Part shown: positions 9,243 to 21,056 of the stretch, in pieces | Layout: each line of letters opens with the position of its first letter | Numbering within the stretch: position 1 is the stretch's first letter | Assembly: GCA_005223375.1 (NCBI GenBank) | Contig: RXOD01003992.1 | Span: 1-32,664, forward strand | Source: Amoebophrya sp. AT5.2 | Taxonomy: Eukaryota; Sar; Dinophyceae; Syndiniales; Amoebophryaceae | DNA: 32,664 nt | Reading direction: 5' to 3' | Made by a program: the position numbers and the translations under genes | The notes under the pieces: model-generated | Told to the model about the DNA's origin: nothing | The model's database searches: none | The model's input: the letters and a program-made list of their open reading frames with translations, nothing else

Positions 9243-11243
9243 ATGTGGGTCCCCTCCTCCAGTTCCACTGGGCCCCGAATGGACGTTTCGCCGCAGAAGT
9301 TGCAGACACCGTATGGTATCTGGCAGCGAAAGCTGATCACGGACGCAGAATGTATGCCAGTGGCGCACGACCTCAAAAACTTCGTCGACGACGCGGAGAA
9401 GAACAGTACGCCATTACAGACTTGTGCAACACACAATGGGAACGTTTTCGTTTTCATGCCCATAAATCAACGGTCAGCGGCACTGATGCTTTTGATGTCA
9501 ATGAAATTAATCGCGATCGAATTTTTACGCGTCTTCTCAGACACCTTCGCCGACAAGAGCAAGACGGAGAAAGCAGAAATTATACACGGCATGCTCGAGA
9601 GGAGCCACCGGAGACTGATGCAAACCAAAGCCTTTCGCGACCTGTCGGAGGAGGAGGAAAATCAAAACTACGACTTCCTCGAGAAATGGGTACTTGCCCT
9701 ATACTTGCTTCATTATCCTCTGCTGGTAGCTACAATCGGAACCAGAGTCGGTTTTTTCTCGTAGCTCGATTTTTCTCTAGACGCGGCAAATATATAAACC
9801 AAAAAATGTTGGAACCAATCGCGCAGGTGTTGGGCAAGGTGCACGGGTACACGTTTGGGAAGTCGCGCGAGGTCCGGCAGCGCGACCGCCGGATGTTCAA
9901 GCACGTGCGCTGTCTGCAGTTTTTGAACCTGAAGGACCTGGACTTTCCCGAGGACTCGCCGCTGCTGTCACAGCCACACTCGCCCGACGTCCTGCTCGAG
10001 GATGCCGCGGCCGCGTTCGCGAGGATAGAGACAGTCCACAACTGCGTAAACAAGCTGATCTGCATCGACAGCGGCTGCCGGGTCATCATGGACGTCATCC
10101 AGAAAGTCTCCCGCCTCCAGTACGAAGCAAGGAAAGGAAGCGCGGCGCCGCAGGTAGAACTTGAGTTTTGATATCGCCGCTCGTCCTCCTCGTTCGAGCT
10201 ATCGACCGATCGTTACTCGAATTTTAATTGCCGAAAATTGTCTGTAGGTGTTTGGCGCAGACGATTTCATGCCGCTTCTGATCTACACGATCATTCGAAG
10301 CAACCCGGGCAGCCTTTGGAGCAACATCGAGTATATCGAGACCTACCGAACCGCGTGGCGCAAAGTGGGGCAGCAAAACTACCACTTCACCGCCTTCTCG
10401 TCCGCAGCGAAGTTCATTCAAGACCTCACCGCAGAGAACCTAGCCAGCCTCCACATCTCGCAGGAGGAGTTTCGAGAAAAATACGCGAGGCTTGAAGAGG
10501 CCTACTACGATGAGGTACTGGAGGTGAGCCTATCGATTTTGTACATAGATGCTCAGGCTCAACGTATTACTACTAGGATAGGAATATCAGCAAGAGCAAT
10601 GAAGAAATCGACTACAACTGCTCCACAGAAGGGCAAGGGCAGCTCCGTTGGTACTGGTGAGGCGGCACCTGCAGGGAGCCAGCGCGAGTCGAGTGCGGTT
10701 CTTGACCGGGCTATCGCAGCCGGAAGTAACACGAACTCCAAGGACACCACACCGACATCAAACGTCCCTCAAACAAACCGGCCCCAACAGACGTCGTCCA
10801 AAGACAGTGCGCAGGCGCAACCGCCAGAGCAAGTGAACATCCACCTGCAGGTCGAGCGTGGTTTCCTCGACGACGTGAAGCTAAAGTTTCTGGCGTGCGA
10901 AAGCATCGCAGAGGTGCGCGTAGGCGATTTGGAGGCCATGCTGGAGGAATACAAAAAAATGGGCGCCATCATCGCGGAACTCAAAGCCGCAACCGACGAC
11001 ACTGCACTACAGCCAAGTACTGCTTCGTTTTTTTTTTCAACTGACGTAGAATGTGAGGAAAGGGGGGTTTACTTAGAGTAAGAAAGAAGATGAGTACGTA
11101 GTCAATTTGATATATTTCAATTTCATGTCGCAGCGAGATGTTTCTTTCTGTGCGCGATGAGGAAAAAAAAAACCGCAACAGATGCCAATGCGACGCCGAA
11201 CGGGAAGCACGTGCAGTTTGCATCTCCGCGCTCGAACGAGTGA
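9243..11243 (+). CDS. VPS9-domain protein (putative Rab5-type guanine nucleotide exchange factor)
   Basis: Predicted 454-residue protein with exons 9243-9405, 9541-9689, 9827-10153, 10248-10523, 10629-11016 and 11182-11243, all GT-AG and phase-consistent. VPS9 domains load GTP on Rab5/Rab21-class GTPases at early endosomes. The helical bundle before the domain (L-K-N-F-V near residue 45 to L-E-K-W-V-L-G-K-V) matches plant VPS9a and Rabex-5. The VPS9 core starts at about residue 155 and includes A-D-D-F-M-P-L-L-I-Y (D218/D219, catalytic Asp region), R-S-N-P, W-S-N-I-E-Y-I and N-Y-H-F-T (Y258, T261; equivalents of Rabex-5 Tyr354/Thr357), so it looks catalytically competent. After about residue 305 comes a Ser/Thr/Gln-rich linker, then a predicted helix (E-A-M-L-E-E-Y-K-K-M). 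Introns 9406-9540 and 10524-10628 are stop-free multiples of three; the first is supported by family spacing, the second only by splice signals. The last tiny exon is inferred from exact phase and acceptor. Confidence 0.85.
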
Positions 11244-12481
11244 CGGGGCGGACGAGCGGCCTAATGATGGTAGGACAAATCATCAGCCTCGGAAGCAAGT
11301 AGTCACTCTTCCGGCCGAGTCGCGGACACGAGGGCGACCCCACTTTGTAGTCGATACAGTAGATGTTTGTAGAATAGCTTCTTGCCAACTCGTTTTTTGG
11401 CTCAGTGTCGATATGACGAAAAATGCACGCCCACGGTTCATAGATACATAACTCGTACAAGCCGCGATAACGGCAACAAGCTAAATCTTTCGACAAGTGG
11501 TTGCCCGACGGGCCTCATCTTCTCTTTTCCAACTGCGGACGCTTCCAGAGAAGCAGCTGTGGTGCGCGGAGGCGGCTCGCTTCTGAGTAGATGTGAAAAA
11601 CCGTAAGCGACACGAAACGACGCGACGACAATAAAGGCCCAAAGCGCGAGCGAGCGGCGCTGGAACTGCGTCAATTGCAGTATGGTGCCACGCAGCGCTG
11701 ATCATACCAGCAGCGACTGCGTCAGTAGAGGGTTCAGTAAGAAAGGAGGATGGACGCGGGCTTCGGAATTGGAAAAGCGGACAGGGGCGACGGGGCGGGG
11801 AGGGAACAAGAGAGAACGCAGAGCGCAAACGAGTGATGGTGCGGCGTCGCGCATTTACAATTGCCGTCTGAAATTATAAAGAGATGCTCATGCAAAACGC
11901 ACGGAAGCTGGTAGTAGCGAGAAACGGCAAATTTCATGTTAAAATACTTGCCCGACGTCGGTCACTGTAGCGTGGCTCTGACGTCGTCTTTGTACCATAG
12001 ACATATTCAATTGCGGTTAGCTGCAACGGTCCTTAGGTGCACAAATAGAAACAGCAGTCGTAAAAGTTTTAGACTAAAGCATTTCTTTTCATCCTTTTCA
12101 CAACGATTCCTGTATCGGCAGTAGCGTAAGAAACGCAAGATGTGCTCTTTCCGCCTTGTCGCCTTCTCGGCCACAGACGGGGGTTGACCGCGGCAGCCCT
12201 CGAAAAACGAGACAGGGAGGCCGCTCGCTCGTTACGGCCAGCCCAGCGGACGGCTGGAGGCTGCTTCTCTGGATCTGGTCGGCCCCTCTGCGCTCGCGGA
12301 TCGGCGCAGCCGTTCTCATTCTCAAGAGACGTGTGCAGGAGCCGAGGCAGGACTGAACTCTGCCACAGCTCGGCAGCCCGAAGGCGGTGACACTCGCTAT
12401 CTGTCCGAACCTACGAACGCGCAGCGGCGCAGCGGTTTTCCCGTGTGCGGATAGCAGCTCTAGGCACACACCGCCTGCAAA
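11244..12481. other. Intergenic region
   Basis: About 1.24 kb with no supported gene. A 208-codon minus-strand frame (12098-12724) runs across the 5' exon of the next gene, but its composition is like a shadow frame and it shows no motif. The TATAAA at 11875-11880 is isolated and not placed near a gene start. Confidence 0.5.
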
Positions 12482-15400
12482 ATGCGGATCGTCGCGCATT
12501 GTCACGGCGAGAAGTTCGTCATTAATGTCGGCGACGGGAAGCAGCACGTGCGGTGGCTCGGTTTGGTGACTGCGCTGCGGTACCAAAAGTCGAAGCATGC
12601 TTTCCGCGTGCCAATACAGGTCCGGAACAACGAGGGGACGGTGCTGCGGCCACGCATGCCTCTGTGCGAGGAACTGACGGACATGGCAGAGGTCTTCGTC
12701 GATCTTCGAGAGGGGGCAGAACACGTCGAGGAAGACGCAGTGGGGGACACGCAGACATGGTACAAAATTATTGGATTCCTGTCGCCATTATCTGGTTGAG
12801 ACACAAACTGAGCAAGTTTACCCTCTCGCTCCTTCTTCGGCCTTTTTAGGCTCTGGAGCGGTGTTGTCTTGCTTGATATCGGGGCATATTTCTTCGCTTA
12901 CGACGCCGTCCCCCCGTGCCACTCGGTCGTCGTCGGCGACGCGTAGCGAATACGTTGAGATCTGACTTCGGGGAGACAGATGGCGGGGAATCCGCCCTCT
13001 TGCATTTCTAGGGGGCTGCGGCAGCTATAGGCCCATTCTCTGTTGCTGATGCAAGAACCCGGCCCGCACTACAATCGACACAGGCAGGACGAAGCGTACG
13101 GCCCGGCGTCCAATCTGCGGATCTGTAAGTTTCAGTGGAAGAGCAAGGAGGCCGACATGCCCATCCCGCTGAAGGTGCGCGGGGAGTATCAGGTGGCGAC
13201 ACAATGGACCGCCATCTTTCCGCAGAAGGAGTTCGGAGGCAAGTTCGAGATACCACTCGACCCGGTCGACACCGGCGACGGAAACATAGACTGGGTAATA
13301 AAAAAAATAAGTATGGGTAGCGCGGCAGCGGCTGTTTTTGATGTAGGAAGAGGCGAATCTTCGCGGTGCGCTCGAATTGTACTACTTCCGGAGCGCGTAG
13401 CCTACGTAAGCAAGAAAAACAGACAGCTTTACAAGAAGATGAAAACGAAAGCGTTGACAAATACCGCAGATAGCAGTAAAGCACGCCCCGCCGGGATCTG
13501 CGAAATATCTCTTCATTCTCGAGGACGGCAGCGAGACGGTGTGCAAGGGACTGCCAGACTGTATTTCTCGCCACTTCAGATTTGAACATCAGCATCTTCT
13601 CCCTTCCTTTTTTTCTCCGTTTCGGGCGTGTCGCTTCCGATCACTTTCAACGTACAAGACTGCTGCTCGATTCACTGTCTTTGCAACCTATCGGCACCCT
13701 ATCGCAAACATCGAATCCGCAGACTCCCTGAGCGGCGATGGTTCGCACCACATAGAGGAGTTTCCGTGGGAGGTTCCCATCGCGCACGACCCTGCCCCCG
13801 ACGCCGACTCGCGTCCAAGCACAGCCAGTAGCGTTGATGGGGCCGACGTCGATCCGAGATTCGACGAGGACTGGGATAGTCTCAAGCTGAGGTAATAGTA
13901 GTGCTGGTATTGTGAATGTGTACGTAGACGTACGTAACAAAGCTAGCGCGTGTTCTTGGTCGAAGGTCAGCCTAATGCAATTGTTGATCATGTGGTCCTG
14001 ATTATGTTTGCGCAACTTCAAAATCAGTACTTCTACTCTGTCTACCATTATCGGCTTTGAATACCGTTCTTGCGCAGGTGGATCGAGCCGCACATGAAGT
14101 TGCGGGTGAAGGACGTGTTGAAGGAGTTCTACTCTCTCCTCGTGGATTTGTACGACTCTTATGCGTTCATGGGTTTGGACCTGGCGGTCGAGGACCCAAC
14201 TGCACAGTCCGCGCACACCATCGGGCTCGACGACATAGCCCACCTGCTCCATCAGGCGCACCTCCTCTCCAAAGGTACGAACCAACCGCGCGGGGAGAAG
14301 AAGCACATGCCCATCCCGTGGGGCGAACTGGTGAAGTGGTACCAGGAGACGACACAGGTACGTATTGATTCTTAGGAGAGGGTGGAAACACGGTCTGACT
14401 CTACGAAGTATTGGTCCGTATACGCATTGGTTTGGGTATCGACCTGTCTCTCACGTGCCGATTCGGTTTCGATATACTTATACACTGACTCCCGGCTTTC
14501 ACTTTCCCAGGTCCGCGACGGAAAGCCGTACCTTTCCCAGCGTTTGCAGAGAAATCACTATTTGGAGATAATGCTCCGCGTGGCGCACTGGACGATGTGC
14601 GAACACCCAAATGCGCAAAAGACCGCCCAGATGCAACAGATGCCGCTGGACGAAGGGTTGTTTCGGTACTTGTGTACTTGTAAATTGAGCACTGATGTTG
14701 GCAGTCGTACTCGTACAGATGGTTTGATGATTGAAGACAAGGAGTTCGGGTCTGTGCGCATTGGACGCCCCAAATCGATCAGGTTTCTCACCGATATCCT
14801 GATCCCCGTGATGGATGTCTACGACGAGGATCCTCTCCGGAAAGACGCCGTGCAGCACGAGAATCTGGTCGCAATACAGCGCGCGAGACCGAGTACTTAG
14901 ACTTTTTTGGGGGTTAGCTCTAGCCTCAGCTTGTTTAGTTGCCCTCGAGCACGACCGCATCGTCCGGAACCGGATACCCGATCGATGAACATAAACGACA
15001 CTTCAGATTTGCGGTCCATCTACTCGTTCCTGGCGCAGCATGTTGATCTCCTGGGGGAGCGTGTTCTCACCGAAGACATTCTTCGCTTCGTGTGGGAGTA
15101 CGGCAAGACTCTCGCCGCAGAAGGAAAAGCCGCGGCCGACGACCAGTACGTCGACGTCTTCCTGTCAGAGTTGAAGCGCCTCGGGGAATCTGCGGTATTT
15201 ATTTTATTCGCTGGAACCGATAGCTTCGACTTCCATGGCTACCGTGTGAATCACATTTCCGACATTTCATCGGCTTCTGTTCCTTGTCGGATGGAATATC
15301 GGAATAGAGCCTCTGACCGAATATCGAAATTCATATCCATTCACCGTCCGATCGCTGTGACCCTCGCAGCTCGGCCACATCCTGGGGATGACGTCTGACA

Positions 15401-15639
15401 CCGTCGATTTGGTTTGCAAGAAGCACCTCGAGTGCGACATGAAAAGCCTCCTTTTCTGGGAGTTCTTCGAGGTGGTTATGCACTACTCCCGGTCGCTGTT
15501 TCAGCAGCGCGGCGACGCCGGCAACCTGGGGCTGCACGTGGTAATCACGCAAGTGGTGGGCGTTCTGAGCGCGATCGTGAAAGTGATCGACGCGCGCGGC
15601 GTGGCGCTGCCCGGCGAGGATGGCGGGGGTGCAAACTAG
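12482..15639 (+). CDS. Unrecognised nine-exon protein, 583 residues
   Basis: Exons 12482-12759, 13084-13294, 13470-13560, 13723-13891, 14078-14357, 14511-14665, 14783-14892, 15007-15194 and 15370-15639 join in frame to 583 residues. I do not recognise the family. The N-terminus (M-R-I-V-A-H-C-H-G-E-K-F) is beta-rich, followed by K-F-E-I-P-L-D-P and F-I-L-E-D-G-S-E-T-V-C-K-G-L-P-D. An acidic Ser/Asp linker covers about 205-245. From about 250 to the end it is helical: K-D-V-L-K-E-F-Y-S-L-L-V-D-L-Y-D, L-F-R-F-L-T-D-I-L-I-P-V-M-D-V, and a C-terminal hydrophobic helix G-L-H-V-V-I-T-Q-V-V-G-V-L-S. It has no signal peptide and no clear enzyme motif, so a cytosolic or cytoskeletal role is possible but not shown. 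Eight of nine exon ends are well supported by phase. Intron 1 is the least certain (an inner inverted repeat lies at 12773-12794/12977-12993). Introns 3 and 6 are stop-free multiples of three. Confidence 0.75.
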
Positions 15640-16496
15640 AAGGCTGCCCCGGGTTGCGCTTTGGGGGGCTGTAGAGCACGATTTACTTCAACGGGTGGAA
15701 GCGGCATTTGTTTCAACGTGGGCTTTTTATACCTGGCGATGGAAGGCGAAGTAGCGATACGTGGGCGCGCTAGCCGGGGCGGCGTGAAATGGCAGCGCGG
15801 CAGGGAGCGAACTTTACGGGCTTGCTTGGTCTTTTTGGATTAGAATCACACGATCCATTGATTCGCGCAAAACAGAAAACAATCGATCCCAACCAATTGG
15901 CGAACGTTTTTATCTGGTGACGAACACACAGGAACAGGATTCTCAAGCAAAGGCTGAAGACGAACGACTCAGCCCAAATTTAGTGACCAATTGACGATGT
16001 ATCAAGGAGTACAGTAGCGCGCGATAAATTGAGTCTGACATTGACTCTAGAAGCGAACCACGTAGCCGCGGAAGCATTTTTTCGTGCCTCGTAGTCGTAA
16101 TCCTCCTGAAACAAGTTTCTGATTGTTCTATGGGAGGTTTGCCTGTGACTTGCGGCTAGCAAACATCGAGAGTGAGCGATGAGTGACACGCAGAGGCAGC
16201 AGGCTGTGCATAGATGCCGGCGTGTGCAAAAATCTTCGGTATAGTAAACTTTGCAACAAGATATTTTGGCACTAGGCGTAGGCAGCATTTGGGCCTAGAC
16301 GATTACATGGACGAGACCCGATTTCGTCCGACGTGACAGGGCCTGCTACGGGACCGACTGCAAGAACTTACTCACGAAGCCCCTAACTAGTCTTGCTAAT
16401 AAGAGTAGGACTCCCACACCCACTTCTGCTTTAGAACACAGCATTTAGAACGTCACGTAGAAGTAGAGTTACGGCGACTGCCGACATCTGAAAACA
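15640..16496. other. Intergenic region
   Basis: About 0.86 kb, AT-richer than the genes, especially 15840-16300. There is no supported ORF, repeat or RNA gene. Confidence 0.5.
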
Positions 16497-18455
16497 ATGA
16501 GGGTTGCTGGGCGCGGGTGTCGGACAGCCCGTCCCACCTCCATGCTCGTTCCTTCGCTGTATGTTGCCTTCTCGACGGTCCTCACCTCGCCGAGCGGGTT
16601 GATTTCCGCTCTGGCCTCCGCCGTTCCGATGGCCGCGAGAGCCACCGGCGCCGAGGTGGATGCCGAAGCGCTGCTTAAGATCCTCGAGAAGGACATCGAG
16701 GCTATCGATCAGAAGAAGGAGGACCTGCGGAACGGTAAGGACGTCTCGTACTCAACTACGAAGGCGAGCATGGACACGAGCGTGGACACGAGTACGAGCC
16801 GGCCGATCGTCTCGCCGACGCTGGAGCTGGGCACGCTCGGCCCGACCTTGGGCGATTTTGCGGACTTCGACGACAGCAGCTTCGTGGCGGCCGCCAACGG
16901 AACGGCGCAGGAGACGGTCCTGGAAGAAGAAAAAATCGCGACCATGACCGAGGCTCAGGCCATCTTGCGCGGCGTGCTCCAGTACTTACTCCATCTTTAG
17001 AAGTACCGGCTGTTTTGATTTTGGTTGCAGCAGCTGCATCTTCCCATGATTTTCAACACAGGTCCGCCGCCTACGGTGACGCGCAGGCCGCCTCTGGCCG
17101 GATGGCCTGTCGCGACCACGTCGTGCGAACGTTCCATTCATATGTGCTTCAGAAGTTTCAGTTCTCCAAGATGCGGTTTCTCCGGCAGGGATTTGCGCAC
17201 TTCGACACGAACCAGGACGGCGTCGTCTCCGAAGTCGAGTTTGCGCGCTTCCTGCAGGCGCGCAAGGTCGCGCCGCACTGCGCGAAGCCAAAATTGGTTT
17301 TCGACTACATCCAGCGGGAGCATCGGTCGTGGGAGCGTTTCCAGTACGAGTACGTCGAGGCGGTAGAGACATACCTGCACCGGGAGCTGCACCTGGCGTA
17401 CGTGGTTCCGTTCGTGGACCTCGCCCTGTTCGTGTACGACGCGGCGAGGTATTGGTCGCTTGTCTTCGCGAACCTCGCGGAGGCGAAGGCGCTGGATTTG
17501 TACGAGAAGGGGCTGGTTCTCGCCGACGAGGGACTGGTCTTCGCGGAGGAACAGTCGCGCCGGTTCGCCCGAAGCCTGTTTGAAGACGACTCGTACCACC
17601 TGAAGGTGCTGCTGCGGGAGGTGAGCGGCGGAAAAAAGGACGCGGCAGACCGCTTCGTCGCGTGGGTGCGCGAGCATGCCGGCGTGGACCTGAAGAGCGA
17701 AAAATACTTCAACGAGCTGGAAGTGCGGCAGAGGGAGAAGGCGGCGGCGGAGAAAGAGCGCCTGCGACTGGAGAAGCAGGCGGAGGTCGACGCGAAGGAG
17801 AAGGAAAGGATGCTGCGGATAGAAAAGGAGGAAAAGGAGAGGGCGCGAGCAGCAGCGTGCGAATCGTCGTTCGTCATTGGCGAAAACGGAACGATCGAAG
17901 CGAATCCCTGCTTCGACTTCGAGCTGCCGTCGGACGCGGGAGCGCACGACGCACAGAGTTCGATGAATAGCACGGTCGCAGACGCTACGCTCGAAGAAGG
18001 CGGTGCTGCTGCGGACGTCGACGGAGACCAGACTGCTTTTCTGCCAACGTCGAGCAACGGCACCTCATCATCTCTGGACGAAGTTGATCGCATCGTTTAC
18101 TCGGCAACTGCGGTCGGGGAAGAAGCCGACAGTGGGATAGATGTCCACCCGAAGCGAGCAGCTGGATTTCTGGATAGCGACTTCGAGAAGTTTGTGCAAG
18201 AACCCTCGGCAGCGGACGGCATCTCTCAGACAGACTGGTAATGGTGGTTCCTTGGGCTCTCTTACTAAACTTTAGTGCATTCGCTGCCGTACCCGTAGCT
18301 GTTTCAGCACAAAAAACTCTTACAGGTTCATCTTCCTGCTGACGGAGCCCTATTCGCTGCGGGCCTTATTCTTCACGACGACTGTGGACAAGGTTCTGGT
18401 CTACACCAGCATTCTGATCCCAAACCTGCTCTTTCTCAGCTTCCTCGCCGGCTAG
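16497..18455 (+). CDS. EF-hand, coiled-coil membrane protein of unknown family
   Basis: Predicted 596-residue protein with exons 16497-16981, 17062-18237 and 18326-18455 (introns of 80 and 88 nt, both phase 2, CAG|G acceptors). The N-terminus has basic residues then a hydrophobic stretch (about 15-45), suggesting a signal peptide or anchor. A canonical EF-hand loop, D-T-N-Q-D-G-V-V-S-E-V-E, sits at residues 210-221 and should bind calcium; only one is clear. It is followed by a helical region (about 245-340) and a strongly charged coiled coil rich in Glu, Lys and Arg (about 390-445). Four N-x-S/T sequons (N-G-T, N-S-T) fit a lumenal location. The C-terminal exon holds two hydrophobic stretches, F-I-F-L-L and Y-T-S-I-L-I-P-N-L-L-F-L-S-F-L, so it is probably tail-anchored or spans twice. 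No family was recognised; a calcium-responsive secretory-pathway protein is the best guess. Confidence 0.8.
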
Positions 18456-19342
18456 CGGTACTTGCACGAAGACGAACATAGAACATTCATTGTTGTTCTT
18501 TGCTGCTCTGAATTATTGGGGGCATTCGCAGTAAGAGCGCAAGGTACAACAACGCGCGAAGACCTGCGACTCAGTTGCGAACGAAGACATGGAGGCAAGT
18601 GAAACATGTTCTGCGGTGGGAGTCCAATTTTCTTTTCAAATGCACGCACGTCGCTTCGCCGTGCTCGCACCTCTCGTGCGGTGTGGCTGAGGTGACTCAG
18701 TTTTCCACGATAGAACAATCCCACAATAACGCTGCAACGGAAATTATGGCGGAAGCCATCTCGCTTCACTGGAAAAACGACAACGGGCATTCGCGGCGTG
18801 GATTTGAGTCCGGATCGCGTTGAGACGCGAAATTCGCTGACGGAAGTAGGTGCGACAATGGCAAAGTTGTCGACAACATGTCCAGAAAGAGTTCGCGAGG
18901 GCGTCTTCACTTGGTGCTCTTGCGTTGCGACGATCTTCGTTTGTGTGGTCGGTTTTTCCCCCAATGGTGCGTTCCCTCCATTCCCCCCATGCCCGCTGGG
19001 ACTTTTTATAGTATTTGCGATAACCCCGTACACCCTCATATCGGATTGCATTTGGATTTTCTTCAGCAAAATTTGCGTCCGCTATACCTCGTTTTTCTGC
19101 TGGACTCATTCATCATCAAAAATAAACTACTTAGCGATGAATTTAATCGTTGGTTTAGGACCTCGACGTCGGAGGAGGAAGGGGCTCATTCAGCGGCCAC
19201 ATTAAAAAAAACAGCTGGCGGAACTTAGTGCAAGAATCCACCACTTTTTGATTTTTTCAATCCTGCTCGATTTCCTTCGCCAGCAGCGGCAGCGTTCTGA
19301 GTCTCTTCGCCACCGAGAACTTCCACTTCCAGGAACAGAGCG
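18456..19342. other. Intergenic region
   Basis: About 0.89 kb without a supported gene. The 135-codon plus frame at 18798-19205 is Cys/Phe-rich with no motif and overlaps a competing frame, so I do not call it. A CT-rich tract before 19330 followed by CAG could be a trans-splice acceptor for the K+ channel. Confidence 0.45.
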
Positions 19343-21056
19343 ATGCACGTCGCTACCAACCGGTTGCGGCGGCGCGCGTCCGCCGCGCGAGAGGCGCAGA
19401 GCCAGCGGACGTGGATGGATTGGTGGCGGGTGAAGGGGCTACCCCAGACCGAGCAGTGGCTGGAAAAGTCCAACACCTTCAAATTCATCATGCTGACGCT
19501 GGTGTTTCTGTCCACGGTGACGTTCTGCCTGGAGACCCTACCTGAGTGGGAATCGAAGTACGAACAAGTGTGGAGGGTAGTTTTACTTTACTTTCGCACC
19601 GTAGCCAGAAATCTCGATAGTTTCACTGCCAGTACGGAGAAGTCCCACTACCGGGTTAATCGCTTGAAGCTTCCGGATTTTCTGTCGCAGCTAGTAGCTT
19701 TTGCTTCCTTGTTCTTTCTTTTTTTGTGTTTGCCCCCTTTGTCCATCGGTCCTCCTACCCTTATTTCCGATCAATCGTATAATAGACACATCCAGACGAG
19801 GACCGTGAATCTTTTGCGCGGCGAAGGTATGCGAGCTGTTTTTTGTTTCGGTGTTCACGTTTGAGTATCTTCTTCGCCTGGGGGTGACGTCCAAGCCGTA
19901 CAAGGAATTCCTGCTGGAGCCGCTGAATGTCTGCGACGTGCTTTCCGTCGTGCCCACGTGGCTGATCCTGGTGTGGGACGTACCGCTGCACGACCAGCGG
20001 TGGTGGCGGATATTCCGTCTGTTCTGGGTTTTCAAGTTTGGCCGGCACTCCACGGAAATGAACTACATCGTCAAGGGGATGGCCCAGGCAACCACCAGTT
20101 TCGTGCTGCTCGTGTCGTTCCTCGTGCTGGCATTGGTACAGTTGTAGGAGGTCCTTTTGTTTGACGCAGATTCAGTCTTCAGGCAGAACCGCCTGGGCCT
20201 GAGCTAAAGCCTGAGCCAACCCTGAGCCACCTCATCTGGAACGCTAGCAGTAGTGGGCCGAGTTCTAGGTTGAACGCCATGTTGGATTCTCTCCTCACAG
20301 ATTTTCTTTTCGTACCTGATGTGGGTTGCCGAGCGCGGTGAGTGGGACGATTTGAAGCAGTGCTACGCCCGCTCGGAGGAGCCTCACTACAGCGGCTGTT
20401 CACCTTTCGAGAACGTTCCCACCGCGATCTACTGGGCCATCACCGCCATCACTACGGTGGGCTACGGCGACACCTACCCGATCACTCCCGGCGGCAAGCT
20501 CGTGACCGCAGGATGCATGGTGATGGGCATTCTGTGTGTCGCCTGCCCGGTGACGGTCCTGGGCGTGGAGTTTTCGACCCTGTTTTCCTTCGAGAAGGCG
20601 GAGGCGCGGCGGCGGGTGGCGCGGGGCGCGATGGTCCGGCTGGGCAAGGACGAGCTGCAGCTCGTGGACATGCTGAAACGACTCGCCAAGACGCGGGGCA
20701 GCATGGAGAACGAGCTACTCGTGACCCGCTATTTGCTCGAGAACATGGTCGGAGCCGCCGCGGCTAGTAGTAGCAGCGCTTCCTCGTCGCCGGGGAGCAG
20801 TAAGGAAAAATCCGGGGCAGCACCGGCAGCGGCGGGAGCAGGAGCAGCCACCGACGGCAATTGGGGTACTGTAGCGCCGGGGAGATTGGATTCTGCGTCG
20901 AAGGAAAAGACCGCGTCGGCAATGAAAACGGCATTGCACGCGGTCCAGTTGCTGACGACGACGGCACAGTCCAGCATGGACGAATACGAAGATTTTGTCT
21001 GCCGAAACGTGAAGGAACACGAGGCCGTGCTACGGGTGGCGGTGGATCGAGGATGA
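19343..21056 (+). CDS. Voltage-gated potassium channel subunit (six-TM Kv type)
   Basis: Predicted 432-residue pore-forming subunit with exons 19343-19576, 19827-20135 and 20301-21056. S1 is at about 46-64 (ends C-L-E-T-L-P-E). S2 carries E81 and the F-T-F-E motif (F88, E91), spaced ten apart as Shaker E283/E293; this spacing fixes the exon 2 start at 19827. S3 includes D115. S4 is R136-W-W-R139-I-F-R142-L-F-W145-V-F-K148-F-G-R151-H, S5 is at about 160-190, the pore signature T-T-V-G-Y-G-D lies at 232-238, and S6 ends P264-V-T. The selectivity filter is that of a K+ channel. Compared with Shaker, the fourth S4 arginine (R371) is Trp, and the PVP hinge is PVT. No T1 tetramerisation domain is seen in the short basic N-terminus. 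The C-terminus (from about 280) has a basic helix, a Ser/Ala/Gly low-complexity linker and a helical end. Confidence 0.92.

Noticed and set aside
9239..10171. 310-codon frame taken as one continuous exon of the VPS9 gene
   Set aside because: Its first part is out of frame with the family; the conserved helices lie in the 9243 frame before the intron and in this frame only after 9827.
12098..12724. 208-codon minus-strand ORF
   Set aside because: Half of it is antisense to exon 1 of the unknown nine-exon gene, composition is that of a shadow frame, and it has no motif.
13647..14306. 219-codon minus-strand ORF
   Set aside because: Runs antisense across exons and introns of a phase-consistent plus-strand gene.
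19577..19826. K+ channel intron 1 as another TIR introner
   Set aside because: It has a GGTA repeat at both ends, but I could not align inverted arms, and GT-AG ends work.
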